Source of the DNA: Burkholderiales bacterium JOSHI_001 | GTDB taxonomy: Bacteria; Pseudomonadota; Gammaproteobacteria; Burkholderiales; Burkholderiaceae_C | Direction of reading: 5' to 3' | Assembly (NCBI GenBank): GCA_000244995.1 | Contig: CM001438.1 | Span: 1,728,921-1,792,920 of the forward strand | Length of the DNA stretch: 64,000 nucleotides | Notes under the pieces: generated by a model | The model's database searches: none | Seen by the model: the letters and a program-made list of their open reading frames with translations, nothing else | What the model was told of the DNA's origin: nothing | Position numbers and translations under genes: made by a program | Shown here: one piece after another, positions 49,601-58,461 of the stretch | Numbering within the stretch: position 1 is the first letter of the stretch | How the letters are laid out: every line of letters begins with the position of its first letter

Positions 49601-50360
49601 GCTGGCAGCCGACAAGGCCGCGGCCGAGCAGGCCAAGCTGGACAAGGCCGCCGCAGACAAGGCCGCGGCTGAAAAGGCCAAGCTGGACAAGGCAGCAGCG
49701 GACAAGGCCGCCGCGGAAAAGGCGGCTGCCGACAAGGCCGCCGCCGAGAAGGCCAAGCTGGACAAGGCCGCCGCCGACAAGGCGGCGGCGGAGAAGGCCG
49801 CGGCCGACAAGGCTGCGGCAGACAAGGCGGCGGCCGAGAAGGCGGCCGCCGACAAGGCCGCGGCAGAGAAGGCGCGCCAGGAAAAGGCCGCTGCCGACAA
49901 AGCCGCGGCCGAGAAAGCCGCTGCCGACAAGGCTGCCGCGGAGAAGGCCGCGGCCGAGAAGGCTGCCGCCGAGAAGGCCCGGCAGGAAAAAGCCGCCGCC
50001 GACAAGGCCGCGGCTGACAAGGCTGCTGCGGAGAAGGCTGCGGCGGAGAGAGCCGCCGCTGAGAGGGCCGCGGCCGAGAAGGCCGCGGCCGACAAGGCCA
50101 AGGCCGAAGCCGACGCCAAGGCCAAGGCGGAGGCCGATCGCCGCAACGCGGCGGCGGCGCTGTACAGCGAAGGCATGGCCCAGGGCGACCGCGATGGCGT
50201 TCGCAAGCTGGAACAGGCCGCTGCGGCCGGCAATGGCGCGGCGGCCAAGAAGCTGATGGAAATTTACGGCTCGGGTGGTTGGGGCGTGAGCAAGGACTAC
50301 GGCAAGTCGGTGCAGTGGAAGAACCGGGCCAAGGCGCTGGGCCAGGACGTCAACGAATGA
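46653..50360 (+). CDS. Transmembrane Ser/Thr protein kinase (PpkA-like) with long Ala/Lys-rich stalk and Sel1-like tail
   Basis: A 1235-residue Hanks-type kinase that probably controls the type VI system by phosphorylating the FHA protein encoded next. The kinase domain (~10-275) has GKGAMG (19-24), K41 in [12 protein letters not shown] with D138, and DFG (156-158), with [12 protein letters not shown] after it. A Glu/Ala/Arg-rich coiled coil (~330-790) leads to one membrane helix near 830-853 ([18 protein letters not shown]). Beyond it comes a very repetitive Ala/Lys/Asp/Glu region (~885-1158) and a Sel1-like end ([26 protein letters not shown]). GTG 46653 puts the kinase at the N-terminus; ATG 46599 is possible, and neither has a clear ribosome-binding site. 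Confidence 0.92.
49309..50127 (+). repeat. Low-complexity Lys/Ala-coding repeat in the kinase gene
   Basis: About 820 nt made of variations on GCCGACAAGGCGGCGGCC and GCCGAGAAGGCC, coding for alternating (A)AxK and AKLDK units. The translated stretch resembles the periplasm-spanning helix of TolA. Such DNA is prone to slippage, so its length may vary between strains. Confidence 0.85.
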
Positions 50361-50398
50361 ACGCGGCATCCCTCGAACAGGGGCCCTTCCGCGTAGGG

Positions 50399-50427
50399 AT
50401 GACGCTGGCACACGCCCGGTCGATAAT
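50399..50427 (+). promoter_or_regulatory. Possible sigma-70 promoter for the FHA-protein gene
   Basis: ATGACG (50399-50404) and GATAAT (50422-50427) are separated by 17 nt, a fair match to TTGACA/TATAAT. They sit 25 nt before the FHA gene start and in the gap after the kinase gene. This would allow the locus from the FHA gene onward to be read apart from the kinase. Confidence 0.4.
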
Positions 50428-50452
50428 GGCGCGGTCCATCCTGCACTGACCG

Positions 50453-52045
50453 ATGCGCCTTCAACTCGTTGCCCTCAGCTGTCCGCCGCCCGACCAGCCT
50501 CACAGCATCCAGGCCCAGTTTGGTGAAGCCGGTGGGTTCATCGGGCGCAGCCGCACCTGCACGCTGCCGCTGCCGGACCCGAACCGGCACATTTCGCGTG
50601 AACATGCCGAGGTCCGCTGCCGCAATGGCGAGTTCAGCCTGAAGGTGGTGTCCAAGCTCAATGGCGCCCAGGTCAATGACACCCTGGTGGAGCCGGGCAA
50701 GGCCATGCCGCTGGCCGATGGCGACCGCATCCTGATCGGTGACTACCTGCTTCAGGCACGCATCAGTGCGGTGGCCGCTGCGGCGCCTGCCTCGGACGAT
50801 CCGTTCAACATCTTCGCCAGCCCGGCGCCTGCCGTGGGCTCGCAGTGGGGCACGCTGAACAGCTTCAACGCGCCAGTGCCGCCGGCCTTGCCGTCGGAAG
50901 GGCCGGTCGAAGATTCCATGCCCACCGGCAAGCTGGCCGAAATGCTCGGGCCGTCCGCTGGTGTGCCGGCGCCGATGCCGCCCGCATCGTCGCCCGATCC
51001 CTGGTCGGATGCGGACATCAGCCGCATGTTCGAAGGCCTGGGCGGCACGCCCATGCCGCCACCCGCTGCGCCTTCGCCCAACATGGACCATGTCTCGGGC
51101 GGCCTGTACCGGGTGCCTGACCTGCAGCAGCCGCTGGGCGGCGCCAACCCGGTGGCCGAGTTTTCGCCCGCCCAAGGCCAATCTGAGGACGACATCTTCA
51201 GCGTGCTGGGTGAGCTGACGGGTGCGCCAGCGGTACCGGCGCCCGCCGCAACCCGTGTGGCCCCCGAACCGCTGCCACCGGTGGTTGCGCCCGCGCCGGC
51301 CCCGGCCGCCGCCGCGGCGGCTGAGGCCGCCGTGGCTGCCGCGGCCTCGACCGCCGCCGTTGGCAGCCCGGTGCCCGGTGTGGTCAAGGAGCGTCGCGCC
51401 AGCCCGCGCGCGCCAGCGGTGGCGGCAACGTCGTCCGACAGCGCGGCGCTGCTGGCCATCCTGGCCCAGTCCATGGGCTTGCAGCCTGGCGATCTGGATG
51501 CCTCCAAGCCCGAGGCCACCATGCGGGTGGTGGGTGAACTGCTTCGCCTGTCGCTGGACGGCCTGTACCGGATGCTGGAGATGCGCTCGCAGCTCAAGAG
51601 CGAACTGCGCATCGAAGACCGCACCATGATTGCGTCGCGCGAGAACAACCCGCTGAAGCATTCCGACTCGGTCAACGACGCGCTGACCTACCTGGTCGAT
51701 GTGCGGCAGCACGGCAACAAGCTGTTCATGCCGCCGGCCAAGGCGGTGGAAGACGCGGTGTGGGATGTCTGCGCGCACGAGATGGCGCTGATGGCCGGCA
51801 CGCGCGCGGCGCTGCTGGCGTCGCTGAAGCTTTTTTCCCCCGACGCCGTCGAGGGGCGCATCAAGAAGTCCGGCGCGCTCGACGCAGTGCTGCCGGCCTT
51901 GCACAAGAGCAAGCTTTGGGAGCGCTTTCTGGAGATGTACACCTCGTTGGAGCGCGAGGCCGAAGACCACTTCGACCGCCTGCTCAACCAGGAATTTGCC
52001 AAGGCCTACTCCGAACAGAACAAGAAGTTGCGCAAGAAGAAGTGA
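50453..52045 (+). CDS. tagH: FHA-domain type VI secretion protein TagH/Fha
   Basis: A 530-residue cytoplasmic protein. The N-terminal FHA domain (~1-105) reads phosphothreonine and has GRS (31-33), HISREHAEV and LNGAQVND. A Pro/Ala-rich linker follows (~110-330). The C-terminal type VI FHA domain (~340-520) has RMLEMRSQLKSELRIEDRTM, NNPLKHSDS and LFSPDAVEGRI. In Pseudomonas, Fha1 is phosphorylated by PpkA, dephosphorylated by PppA, and triggers assembly. All three are present here. The C-terminus is Lys-rich. Confidence 0.93.
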   Translation: MRLQLVALSCPPPDQPHSIQAQFGEAGGFIGRSRTCTLPLPDPNRHISREHAEVRCRNGEFSLKVVSKLNGAQVNDTLVEPGKAMPLADGDRILIGDYLLQARISAVAAAAPASDDPFNIFASPAPAVGSQWGTLNSFNAPVPPALPSEGPVEDSMPTGKLAEMLGPSAGVPAPMPPASSPDPWSDADISRMFEGLGGTPMPPPAAPSPNMDHVSGGLYRVPDLQQPLGGANPVAEFSPAQGQSEDDIFSVLGELTGAPAVPAPAATRVAPEPLPPVVAPAPAPAAAAAAEAAVAAAASTAAVGSPVPGVVKERRASPRAPAVAATSSDSAALLAILAQSMGLQPGDLDASKPEATMRVVGELLRLSLDGLYRMLEMRSQLKSELRIEDRTMIASRENNPLKHSDSVNDALTYLVDVRQHGNKLFMPPAKAVEDAVWDVCAHEMALMAGTRAALLASLKLFSPDAVEGRIKKSGALDAVLPALHKSKLWERFLEMYTSLEREAEDHFDRLLNQEFAKAYSEQNKKLRKKK

Positions 52046-52322
52046 ACCCGCGACCCCGGGGAGGTAACAGTGCGCAAGGACCCTGGTTTGTGTTGAAATT
52101 TGCATTGGACGAACCGCGACCCGCGTCTACCCTGGTTGGGTCGCCGTGACCGGACCTTGCGTGGACTGCGGGGCGAGTGTCGCGATGCGCACGACGTCGG
52201 CCATGAGGCCGGTGCCTGTGTCGCAGTTTCAAGCCGACTTCGAGCGAGGGCTCGGGTCGGGGTGGCCGGACCCGCGGCGATGGGGTGGCGAGTTGCCCCC
52301 GTTGCCGTTTCGGAGGTCGCAT

Positions 52323-53084
52323 ATGTTCAAGTCCATTGGCTGCGCTGCCGTGCTGACCCTGCTTGCAGGCTGCGCGTCGTGGCTGGACGACCGTCCCGCC
52401 CGTGTGGCGCGCCAGCTGCCCGACGCCCAGGCGCGGGCCATGGATGCCGAGATGCGTTCGCGCCTGGAGGTGCTGCGCCGGCAGCCCGACCTGGCGTCTG
52501 ACGAACTGATCCGGGACCTGGAAGCCTTCCTGCGCGAGCGCGAGCGCGCCCGCTTGGCCCGCGTCGCCCAAGCCGCGGCCACCGTGGCAGCGTTGCCTGC
52601 GCCGGTCGCTGTGCCCGCGGCGCCTGTCGCGCCCGTGGTGTCGGTGGTTCCGCTTCCTGCGGTACCGGCCACCCGCGCCAAGCCTGCCGTGCCGGAGCGT
52701 GTGGTGCCTGCCGCGCCCGCTGCCGTGGCGGCGGTGCGCCCCAACCCGGTGCCGGCCACGCCGGGTCCCCTTGCTGCACGCGCCGAAGCCGCGGCGCCGT
52801 CACCGGAACCTGTTTTCGCCGCCGCGCCGGGCACGCCATCGCTGGCTGAGGCCCAGGCCCTTTTCGCCCGTGGCCGCATGCTGGAGGAAGAGCGCCAGGT
52901 GGGTCGGGCGGTGCCGCTTTACACCGATGCCAGCCGCCAGGGACTGGTGGCCGCGTCCGTGCGGCTGATGGAGCTGTATGCCTCGGGGGCAGAAGGCTTG
53001 GCGCGCAACTACCTGGCAGCGGTGCGCTTCAAGGACCTGGCCCTGCAGCAGGGTGCCAAGCTCGACCACCACAACCGCAGATAG
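52323..53084 (+). CDS. Lipoprotein with Sel1-like C-terminal repeat, in the type VI control module
   Basis: A 253-residue predicted lipoprotein with lipobox LLAGC (Cys near residue 17). It then has a helical segment (~25-80; ELIRDLEAFLRERERARLARV), a long Ala/Pro/Val-rich linker and a C-terminal ~80-residue Sel1/TPR-like part (AEAQALFARGRMLEEER, AASVRLMELYASGAEGLARNY). GGAGG lies 6 nt before ATG 52323, so the longer in-frame start at 52146 is unlikely. It sits between the FHA and PP2C genes. The Sel1-like end resembles that of the kinase, suggesting both meet in the periplasm, in the manner of TagQ/TagR with PpkA. That role is an inference. Confidence 0.8.
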   Translation: MFKSIGCAAVLTLLAGCASWLDDRPARVARQLPDAQARAMDAEMRSRLEVLRRQPDLASDELIRDLEAFLRERERARLARVAQAAATVAALPAPVAVPAAPVAPVVSVVPLPAVPATRAKPAVPERVVPAAPAAVAAVRPNPVPATPGPLAARAEAAAPSPEPVFAAAPGTPSLAEAQALFARGRMLEEERQVGRAVPLYTDASRQGLVAASVRLMELYASGAEGLARNYLAAVRFKDLALQQGAKLDHHNRR

Positions 53085-53099
53085 AGAAGGCAGTCGCGC

Positions 53100-53918
53100 G
53101 TGGCCCGATTCGACATTGTTTGCGTCACCGACCCCGGCAAGGTCCGTTCGGGCAATGAAGATGCCGTGCTGGGCGAGCCCGACCTGGGCCTGGCCGTGCT
53201 GGCCGACGGCATGGGGGGCTACGCCGCCGGCGAAGTGGCCAGCAAGCTGGCCGTGGACGAGGTGCACAGTGAACTCTCGTCGGCCCTGCCGCACCTGCTG
53301 GTCAAGCCGGTGGAAGAAATCAGCACCGGTCTGGTGGAGGACATGCGCTTTGCCGCCAGCCGCGCCAACGACAGCATCCTGAACCTCGCCAAGCGCGAGT
53401 CCGATTACGAAGGCATGGGCTCCACGCTGGTCATTGCCGTGCTGCTGGGCGACCGCATCTGCATCGGTCACCTGGGCGATTCGCGCGCCTACCGCTGGCG
53501 CGAGGGCCGGCTGGAGCAACTCACGCGCGACCACTGCTGGGTCGATGAGCAGGTCGCCGCGGGCAGCCTGGCGGTGGACGCACTCATCAACGAGCGCTAC
53601 AAGAACATCGTCACCCGGGCGTTGGGCATCGAAGAAGAGGTGGACCTGGAGGTGCACGAGCACGACGCCCGCAAGGACGACATCTTCCTGCTGTGCTCCG
53701 ACGGCCTGACCGACATGGTGACCGACCTGCAGATCGAAGCCGTGCTGGCCGAGAGCGACCCGCTGGAACAGCGCGCGCGCAAGCTGGTGGACATGGCCAA
53801 CAGCCAGGGTGGCAAGGACAACATCTCGGTGGTGCTCATGCGCGAGGCCACCGAAGTGCCCGCGGGCGGCTGGGCCAAGCGCCTGGTGCGCCGCCTGTCC
53901 GGGCAGGGCCTGGCCTGA
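53100..53918 (+). CDS. PP2C-type Ser/Thr phosphatase (PppA-like)
   Basis: A 272-residue metal-dependent phosphatase. The metal-binding and catalytic motifs are all present: SGNEDA near residue 17, LADGMGGY, GHLGDSRAYRW, CSDGLTDMV and GGKDNISVVL near the end. It should reverse phosphorylation by the kinase and switch the type VI system off, as PppA does in Pseudomonas. The GTG at 53100 lies 15 nt after the lipoprotein gene, and its stop is 10 nt before the TPR-methyltransferase gene, so these are surely co-transcribed. Confidence 0.95.
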   Translation: MARFDIVCVTDPGKVRSGNEDAVLGEPDLGLAVLADGMGGYAAGEVASKLAVDEVHSELSSALPHLLVKPVEEISTGLVEDMRFAASRANDSILNLAKRESDYEGMGSTLVIAVLLGDRICIGHLGDSRAYRWREGRLEQLTRDHCWVDEQVAAGSLAVDALINERYKNIVTRALGIEEEVDLEVHEHDARKDDIFLLCSDGLTDMVTDLQIEAVLAESDPLEQRARKLVDMANSQGGKDNISVVLMREATEVPAGGWAKRLVRRLSGQGLA

Positions 53919-53928
53919 GCCCGGTGCG

Positions 53929-55290
53929 ATGGAGCGCAAGGTGAGCAGCGGCACGCCCGAGTCGGTCACGAGCGGACCGCAGGAAATGAGCCTGGCTGAC
54001 GCCATCCGTGCGGCCCAGCACATGCAGCGCCATGGCGACCTGGAACGCGCCGAGGCGGTTTACCAGGCCATCCTGAAGGCCTTGCCCGAAGAACCCAATG
54101 CGCTGCACTTCCTGGGCGTGTTGCGCCTGCAGCAGGGGCGGCACGACGAGGCGGCAGCATTGATCCGCCAGGCCATTGCGCAGGTGCCGTCCGACCCCGG
54201 GCCGTGGATCAACCTGGGCAATGTGCTGCTGGAGTCCCAGCGCTTTGATGACGCCGTGGACGCCTACAAGCGGGCCAGCGAACTGGCGCCGGACAACCTG
54301 CTCGTCTACAACAACCTGGGCCTGCTGCAGTCGCGCCGCGCCAACCTGAACCTGGCGGAAGCGGCCTTCAAGCAAGCCCTGAGGCTGGCGCCGGACTCCG
54401 ACTACGTGTTGAACAACTACGCCCACCTGCTGCAGCGGCAGGGGCGCTACGAAGAGGCCACTTCCTTCGGCTTGAAGGCCTTGACCGTGTCGCCGGAAGA
54501 TCCGCGCGCGCGCCGCCTGCTGAGCATTTCTTATGCCTTGGTGGGCGACCTGGAATCCGCCCGCCAGGTGCTTCGTCAATGGCTGGACCTGGACCCCGGC
54601 AATGCCGAGGCCGAACACCTGTTGGCCAGTGTGGGCGGGCTGCCCACGCCTGCGCGGGCGTCGGACGCCTACGTGCAGGGCGAATTCGATGCTTTTTCCA
54701 AGACCTTTGACGCCAAGCTGGAAGGCCTGGGCTACCGGGCGCCGGAATTGGTGGCGGCCCTGCTGAAGCGTTTCCTGCCGGCCGGCGGGCGCGTGGGCGC
54801 CTTGCTGGATGCTGGATGCGGCACCGGGCTGTGCTCGGTGCAATTGCGTCCGTTGGCTGATCGGCTGGATGGGGTGGACCTGTCCCAGGGCATGCTGGAC
54901 CGTGCCCAACTGCGCGGCGGCTACGACAGCCTGGCGCAGGGCGAACTCACGGCCTTCATGGCGGCGCACCCGGCACGCTGGAGCGTCATCGTCAGTGCCG
55001 ACACGCTGTGCTATTTCGGCGACCTGTCGCAGGCCCTGGCGGCTGCGCGTGCGGCCCTGAAGCCCGACGGGCTGCTGGTGTTCAGCGTCGAAGCGGTGGA
55101 CCAGGCCGAGGCCGGCTACGTGCTCAACCACCACGGCCGCTATGCTCACGCACGCAGCTACCTGGAGCAGCAGCTGGCGGCCGCGGGCTTCGACCTGCTG
55201 GCCCTGGACGCCGACACCCTGCGCATTGAAGTGAACCGGCCCGTGAAGGGCTGGCTGGTGGCGGCCCGGGCCATCGCAGTGCGGGATTGA
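53929..55290 (+). CDS. TPR-repeat SAM methyltransferase
   Basis: A 453-residue two-part protein. Residues ~20-235 are about six TPR repeats (AEAVYQAILKALPEEPNALH, PWINLGNVLLESQRFDDAVDAY, LLVYNNLGLLQSRRANLNLA). Residues ~255-450 are a class I methyltransferase with LLDAGCGTGLCSVQL, LDGVDLSQGMLD and a motif IV-like IVSADTLCYFG. The TPR part suggests a protein substrate. The gene is 10 nt after the PP2C phosphatase gene. Its role in type VI secretion is not established, but position suggests a post-translational modifier of a component. ATG 53929 is the first in-frame start after that stop. Confidence 0.88.
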   Translation: MERKVSSGTPESVTSGPQEMSLADAIRAAQHMQRHGDLERAEAVYQAILKALPEEPNALHFLGVLRLQQGRHDEAAALIRQAIAQVPSDPGPWINLGNVLLESQRFDDAVDAYKRASELAPDNLLVYNNLGLLQSRRANLNLAEAAFKQALRLAPDSDYVLNNYAHLLQRQGRYEEATSFGLKALTVSPEDPRARRLLSISYALVGDLESARQVLRQWLDLDPGNAEAEHLLASVGGLPTPARASDAYVQGEFDAFSKTFDAKLEGLGYRAPELVAALLKRFLPAGGRVGALLDAGCGTGLCSVQLRPLADRLDGVDLSQGMLDRAQLRGGYDSLAQGELTAFMAAHPARWSVIVSADTLCYFGDLSQALAAARAALKPDGLLVFSVEAVDQAEAGYVLNHHGRYAHARSYLEQQLAAAGFDLLALDADTLRIEVNRPVKGWLVAARAIAVRD

Positions 55291-55397
55291 CCCCCCCAGC
55301 CCTGGTGGATACACCTGAAGTCATCTGAACCAAACCGTTCGGGCGTGCCACCCAACCGGGCCGCCTTGAACCACATCCTGAACCTGGGGAGCGATCC

Positions 55398-57482
55398 ATG
55401 AGCCAACAGAAACCACGCCTGCTGGAGGTGAAGACCAAGCCCTACGTGACCGGGAAGGCGGCCAATTTCGTCGTCGAACGCTTCTCGGGACGCGAGGAGC
55501 TGTCGCGCATGTTCGAGTACCAGCTCGACATGGTCTCGGAGCGCGACGACATCGCGCCCAAGGACCTGCTGGGCACCAACGCCACCGTCAGCATGGAACT
55601 GGCCGGCGGGCAGGGCCATCGCCATTTCAACGGCTACATCACCCGCTTCGTGCTGCTGGGCGAAGTGCGCACGCCCGCCTTTTCCAGCGGCGTGGGATTT
55701 CGCTACCAGGCCACGCTGAACCCCTGGCTGTGGTTCCTGACCCGCACCTCCACCTGCTTCATCTCCTGTGATGACACTTTCCAGAAGGTGATCGACACCG
55801 TCTGCAAGCGCTGGGCGGCCCTGGCGTCGTTCAAGTTCGACCTGAACGGTGAAACCGAAAAGCGCGAGTACCTGGTGCAGTACCGGGAGACGGACTTCAA
55901 CTACGTCAACCGCCTGGCCGAACAGGCGGGCCTGTACTACTACTTCACCCACGAGAACGGCAAGCACGAGCTGGTGTTCACCGACCACACCAGCAAACAC
56001 GTGGTCACGCCCCAGCTGCCGACCATGGACTTCCGACCCGAAAAGCGCGAGGACGTGGGCGTGACCGCCTGGGACTGCAGCGCCGAGGTGCAGCCCGGGG
56101 CCTACGCCATCGACGATTTCGACCCGCTCAAGCCGCGTTCGGCCCTGATCAAGGTGCAGAGCATGGAGCGCCCGCACGCCAATGCGGGCTTTGAGCTGTA
56201 CGACTACCCGGGCGAGTACGACGACCCGGCCTGGGGCGAGAAGTACGCCAAGATGCGTGTGGAAGAGCTGAACTGCCGCCACGAACTGTTCCGCGGCGCC
56301 ACCGAGCAGCGCCTGGTGCAGGTGGGCTACAAGTTCAGCCTGAAGAAGCACCCGGTCAGCACGCAGAACCAGGAGTACCTGGTCGTCGGCCACAGCTTCA
56401 GCGCGGTGAACAACCTGTCGGCTTCGGGCGCTGGCGAAGGCGCGAAGTACTCCTGCGATTTCACCGCCATCCCGGCCGCCACGCAGTTCCGCGCCGCGCG
56501 TGTCACGCCCAAGCCTTCCATTGCCGGGCCCCAAACGGCCTATGTGGTCGGGCCATCCGGCGAGGAGATCCACACCGACAAGCACGGCCGCGTGCAACTG
56601 CAGTTCCACTGGGACCGCTACGCCAAGGGCGACAACACCAAGCAATGCTGGGTGCGCGTGTCGCAGGCGTTGGCCGGCAAGGGCTGGGGCTGGGTGAACC
56701 TGCCGCGCGTGGGCCAGGAGGTGGTGGTTGAATTCCTGGAAGGCGACCCCGACTCGCCGCTGGTGACCGGCCGCGTCTACAACGCCGAGGCCACGCCGCC
56801 CTACAAGCTGCCGGACCACAAGACCCGCACCGGCATGATCACCCGCACCTACAAGGGCGGCAACGACGATTTCAACGAACTGCGCTTCGACGACGCCACG
56901 GGCGAGGAGCAGGTGTACCTGCAGGCCCAGCGCAACCTGGACATCCGGGTCAAGAAGGACATCAACGAATGGGTGGGCGGCAAGTCCGACCGCATCGTCG
57001 TCAAGGACGTGTTCGAGAAGCTCCAGGCCGCCTACCACCTGGATCTGACCGGCGACCACAACAACAAGATCGGCGGATCGCTCTCGCACAAGGTGACGCA
57101 GGACGCGCACCTGAAGGCGGCCAAGATCCTGCACGAAGCGCAGCAGGAAATTCACCTCAAGGGCGGCCCGAAGATCATCCTGGAGGCCTCGGCCCAGATC
57201 TCGCTGAAGGTGGGTGGCAACTTCATCGACATCAACCCGGGCGGGGTGTTCATCAAGGGCACCATGGTGATGGTCAACAGCGGCGGCTCGGCCGGCAGCG
57301 GCAGCGGGGCCAGCCCGATCGCCGCCAAGGCCGCCACCGAAGCCATCAAGAGCGCCGGCGGCTCCAAGGACGCGCCCCCCGCGGCCCGGCCCGCCGTCAC
57401 GCTGTTCGGCGCCCAGGCCTCCAGCTTCAAGACGGCGGCCGCCACCGGCGCGCCCTTCTGCGCCGTGTGCGAGGGCTGCTGA
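55398..57482 (+). CDS. vgrG: VgrG/TssI spike protein of type VI secretion
   Basis: A 694-residue spike. The gp27-like part (~10-390) begins VERFSGREELSRMFEYQL, and the gp5/OB-fold part (~395-490) has GEEIHTDKHGRVQLQFHWDR and SQALAGKGWGWVNLPRVGQEV. The beta-helix follows (TRTYKGGNDDFNELRFDD, GGPKIILEASAQISLKVGG). The last ~65 residues are an Ala/Ser/Pro-rich linker ending FCAVCEGC, with three Cys in the final seven residues. This tail could bind a metal or tip protein, or mark an effector contact. GGGAG stands 7 nt before ATG. It is the first gene of the delivered-cargo part of the locus. Confidence 0.95.
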   Translation: MSQQKPRLLEVKTKPYVTGKAANFVVERFSGREELSRMFEYQLDMVSERDDIAPKDLLGTNATVSMELAGGQGHRHFNGYITRFVLLGEVRTPAFSSGVGFRYQATLNPWLWFLTRTSTCFISCDDTFQKVIDTVCKRWAALASFKFDLNGETEKREYLVQYRETDFNYVNRLAEQAGLYYYFTHENGKHELVFTDHTSKHVVTPQLPTMDFRPEKREDVGVTAWDCSAEVQPGAYAIDDFDPLKPRSALIKVQSMERPHANAGFELYDYPGEYDDPAWGEKYAKMRVEELNCRHELFRGATEQRLVQVGYKFSLKKHPVSTQNQEYLVVGHSFSAVNNLSASGAGEGAKYSCDFTAIPAATQFRAARVTPKPSIAGPQTAYVVGPSGEEIHTDKHGRVQLQFHWDRYAKGDNTKQCWVRVSQALAGKGWGWVNLPRVGQEVVVEFLEGDPDSPLVTGRVYNAEATPPYKLPDHKTRTGMITRTYKGGNDDFNELRFDDATGEEQVYLQAQRNLDIRVKKDINEWVGGKSDRIVVKDVFEKLQAAYHLDLTGDHNNKIGGSLSHKVTQDAHLKAAKILHEAQQEIHLKGGPKIILEASAQISLKVGGNFIDINPGGVFIKGTMVMVNSGGSAGSGSGASPIAAKAATEAIKSAGGSKDAPPAARPAVTLFGAQASSFKTAAATGAPFCAVCEGC

Positions 57483-57645
57483 ACGTCCTGGGAGGGTCGC
57501 GCCGGCCAGGGCGGCGCTGACCCACAGTTAGGGATCGCGCCGCTGCGGGCCTTCAGGCCCACTTCGGCCGCCGGCTTCCCTGTCGTGCCGGGCGCAGCCT
57601 TCCTGCGCCGATACTTGCACCCTTTGCTGTCAGCCCAGGTTTTCC

Positions 57646-58440
57646 GTGTCGCGCCCCCCGTCCCCTGCCGCCACCGCCCTTCCGTCCGCCCCCTGCGCGG
57701 ACGGGTCCGATGCGGCGCCGGCCCAGGTGGCGCGCCTGGCGGCTGAACACCTGAAGCAGAATTTCCCCGACCTCATCGCCCAGGCCAGTTCGGAAGAACT
57801 GACCCAGGCCGCCGTCGGCGCCCTGGAGCGTGCCCGCGGCCACGGCTTCAACCGGCGGCGCCAGATGTATTTCATGGTGCACCTGTCCACCGCGCTGGGC
57901 AGCGGCTTCGACTCCGACCCCCAGTACCGCTGGTTGCAGCCGCTGCTGGACAACCAGCCCGGCCTGCCCGCCAGCCACCGCAGCCGGGTGATGTGCTGGC
58001 ATGTGGACGCCTTCCGGGCCCGGGCCTATGGCGGTGACCTGGCCGTGACCCAGGCTTCGCTGGCGCGCCTGCTGGCGATCGACCAGCGCATGCTGTCCCA
58101 GGTGGGGCAGGGGCTGGCCACAGAAGGCCCGCGCCTGCTGTCCACCGTGTTCCCGCGCCGGCTGGACTTCATGGACCGCGACGCCATGTTCTCGCTGCTC
58201 AACGCCGCCCGCCGGGCCGCGTCCCAGCACCCGTCGGCCGGCCAGAGTGGGGCGGCTCTGCTGCTGTTGCTGATGTTTCTGTTTGGCCACCAGGTGCTGG
58301 CCGACCCGCTGCGCATGTGGCTGCGCCCGATGCTGGCGCCGCTGCTGATGGGCCAGCCCGTCTCGGTGGAGCAACTGATGCGACGCATTGCCGAACATGC
58401 GGCGGCCAACCTGGATGCGCTGTGGCGCATCACACCCTGA
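57646..58440 (+). CDS. Uncharacterised type VI cassette protein (VgrG/DUF4123-associated helical type)
   Basis: A 264-residue protein of unknown function. LKQNFPDLIAQASSEELTQA, then RARGHGFNRRRQM and LGSGFDSDPQYRW, form a pattern I recall from helical proteins encoded beside VgrG and DUF4123 genes (an FP...L, then RA..GF, then FG..FD.DP..W layout). The C-terminal part has a strongly hydrophobic stretch, GAALLLLLMFLFGHQVLA (~205-225), that could be a membrane helix, and more Leu after it. It could be a small effector, an adaptor or an immunity protein. The start is GTG 57646 with no good ribosome-binding site. Confidence 0.7.
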   Translation: MSRPPSPAATALPSAPCADGSDAAPAQVARLAAEHLKQNFPDLIAQASSEELTQAAVGALERARGHGFNRRRQMYFMVHLSTALGSGFDSDPQYRWLQPLLDNQPGLPASHRSRVMCWHVDAFRARAYGGDLAVTQASLARLLAIDQRMLSQVGQGLATEGPRLLSTVFPRRLDFMDRDAMFSLLNAARRAASQHPSAGQSGAALLLLLMFLFGHQVLADPLRMWLRPMLAPLLMGQPVSVEQLMRRIAEHAAANLDALWRITP

Positions 58441-58461
58441 AGGCACAGCGCGCTGGCGGTC

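Noticed and set aside
46395-50411. A minus-strand open frame of ~1340 codons opposite the kinase gene
   Set aside because: Its Leu/Gly/Phe-rich repeats are the mirror of the Ala/Lys/Glu repeats of the kinase, and no family is recognisable.
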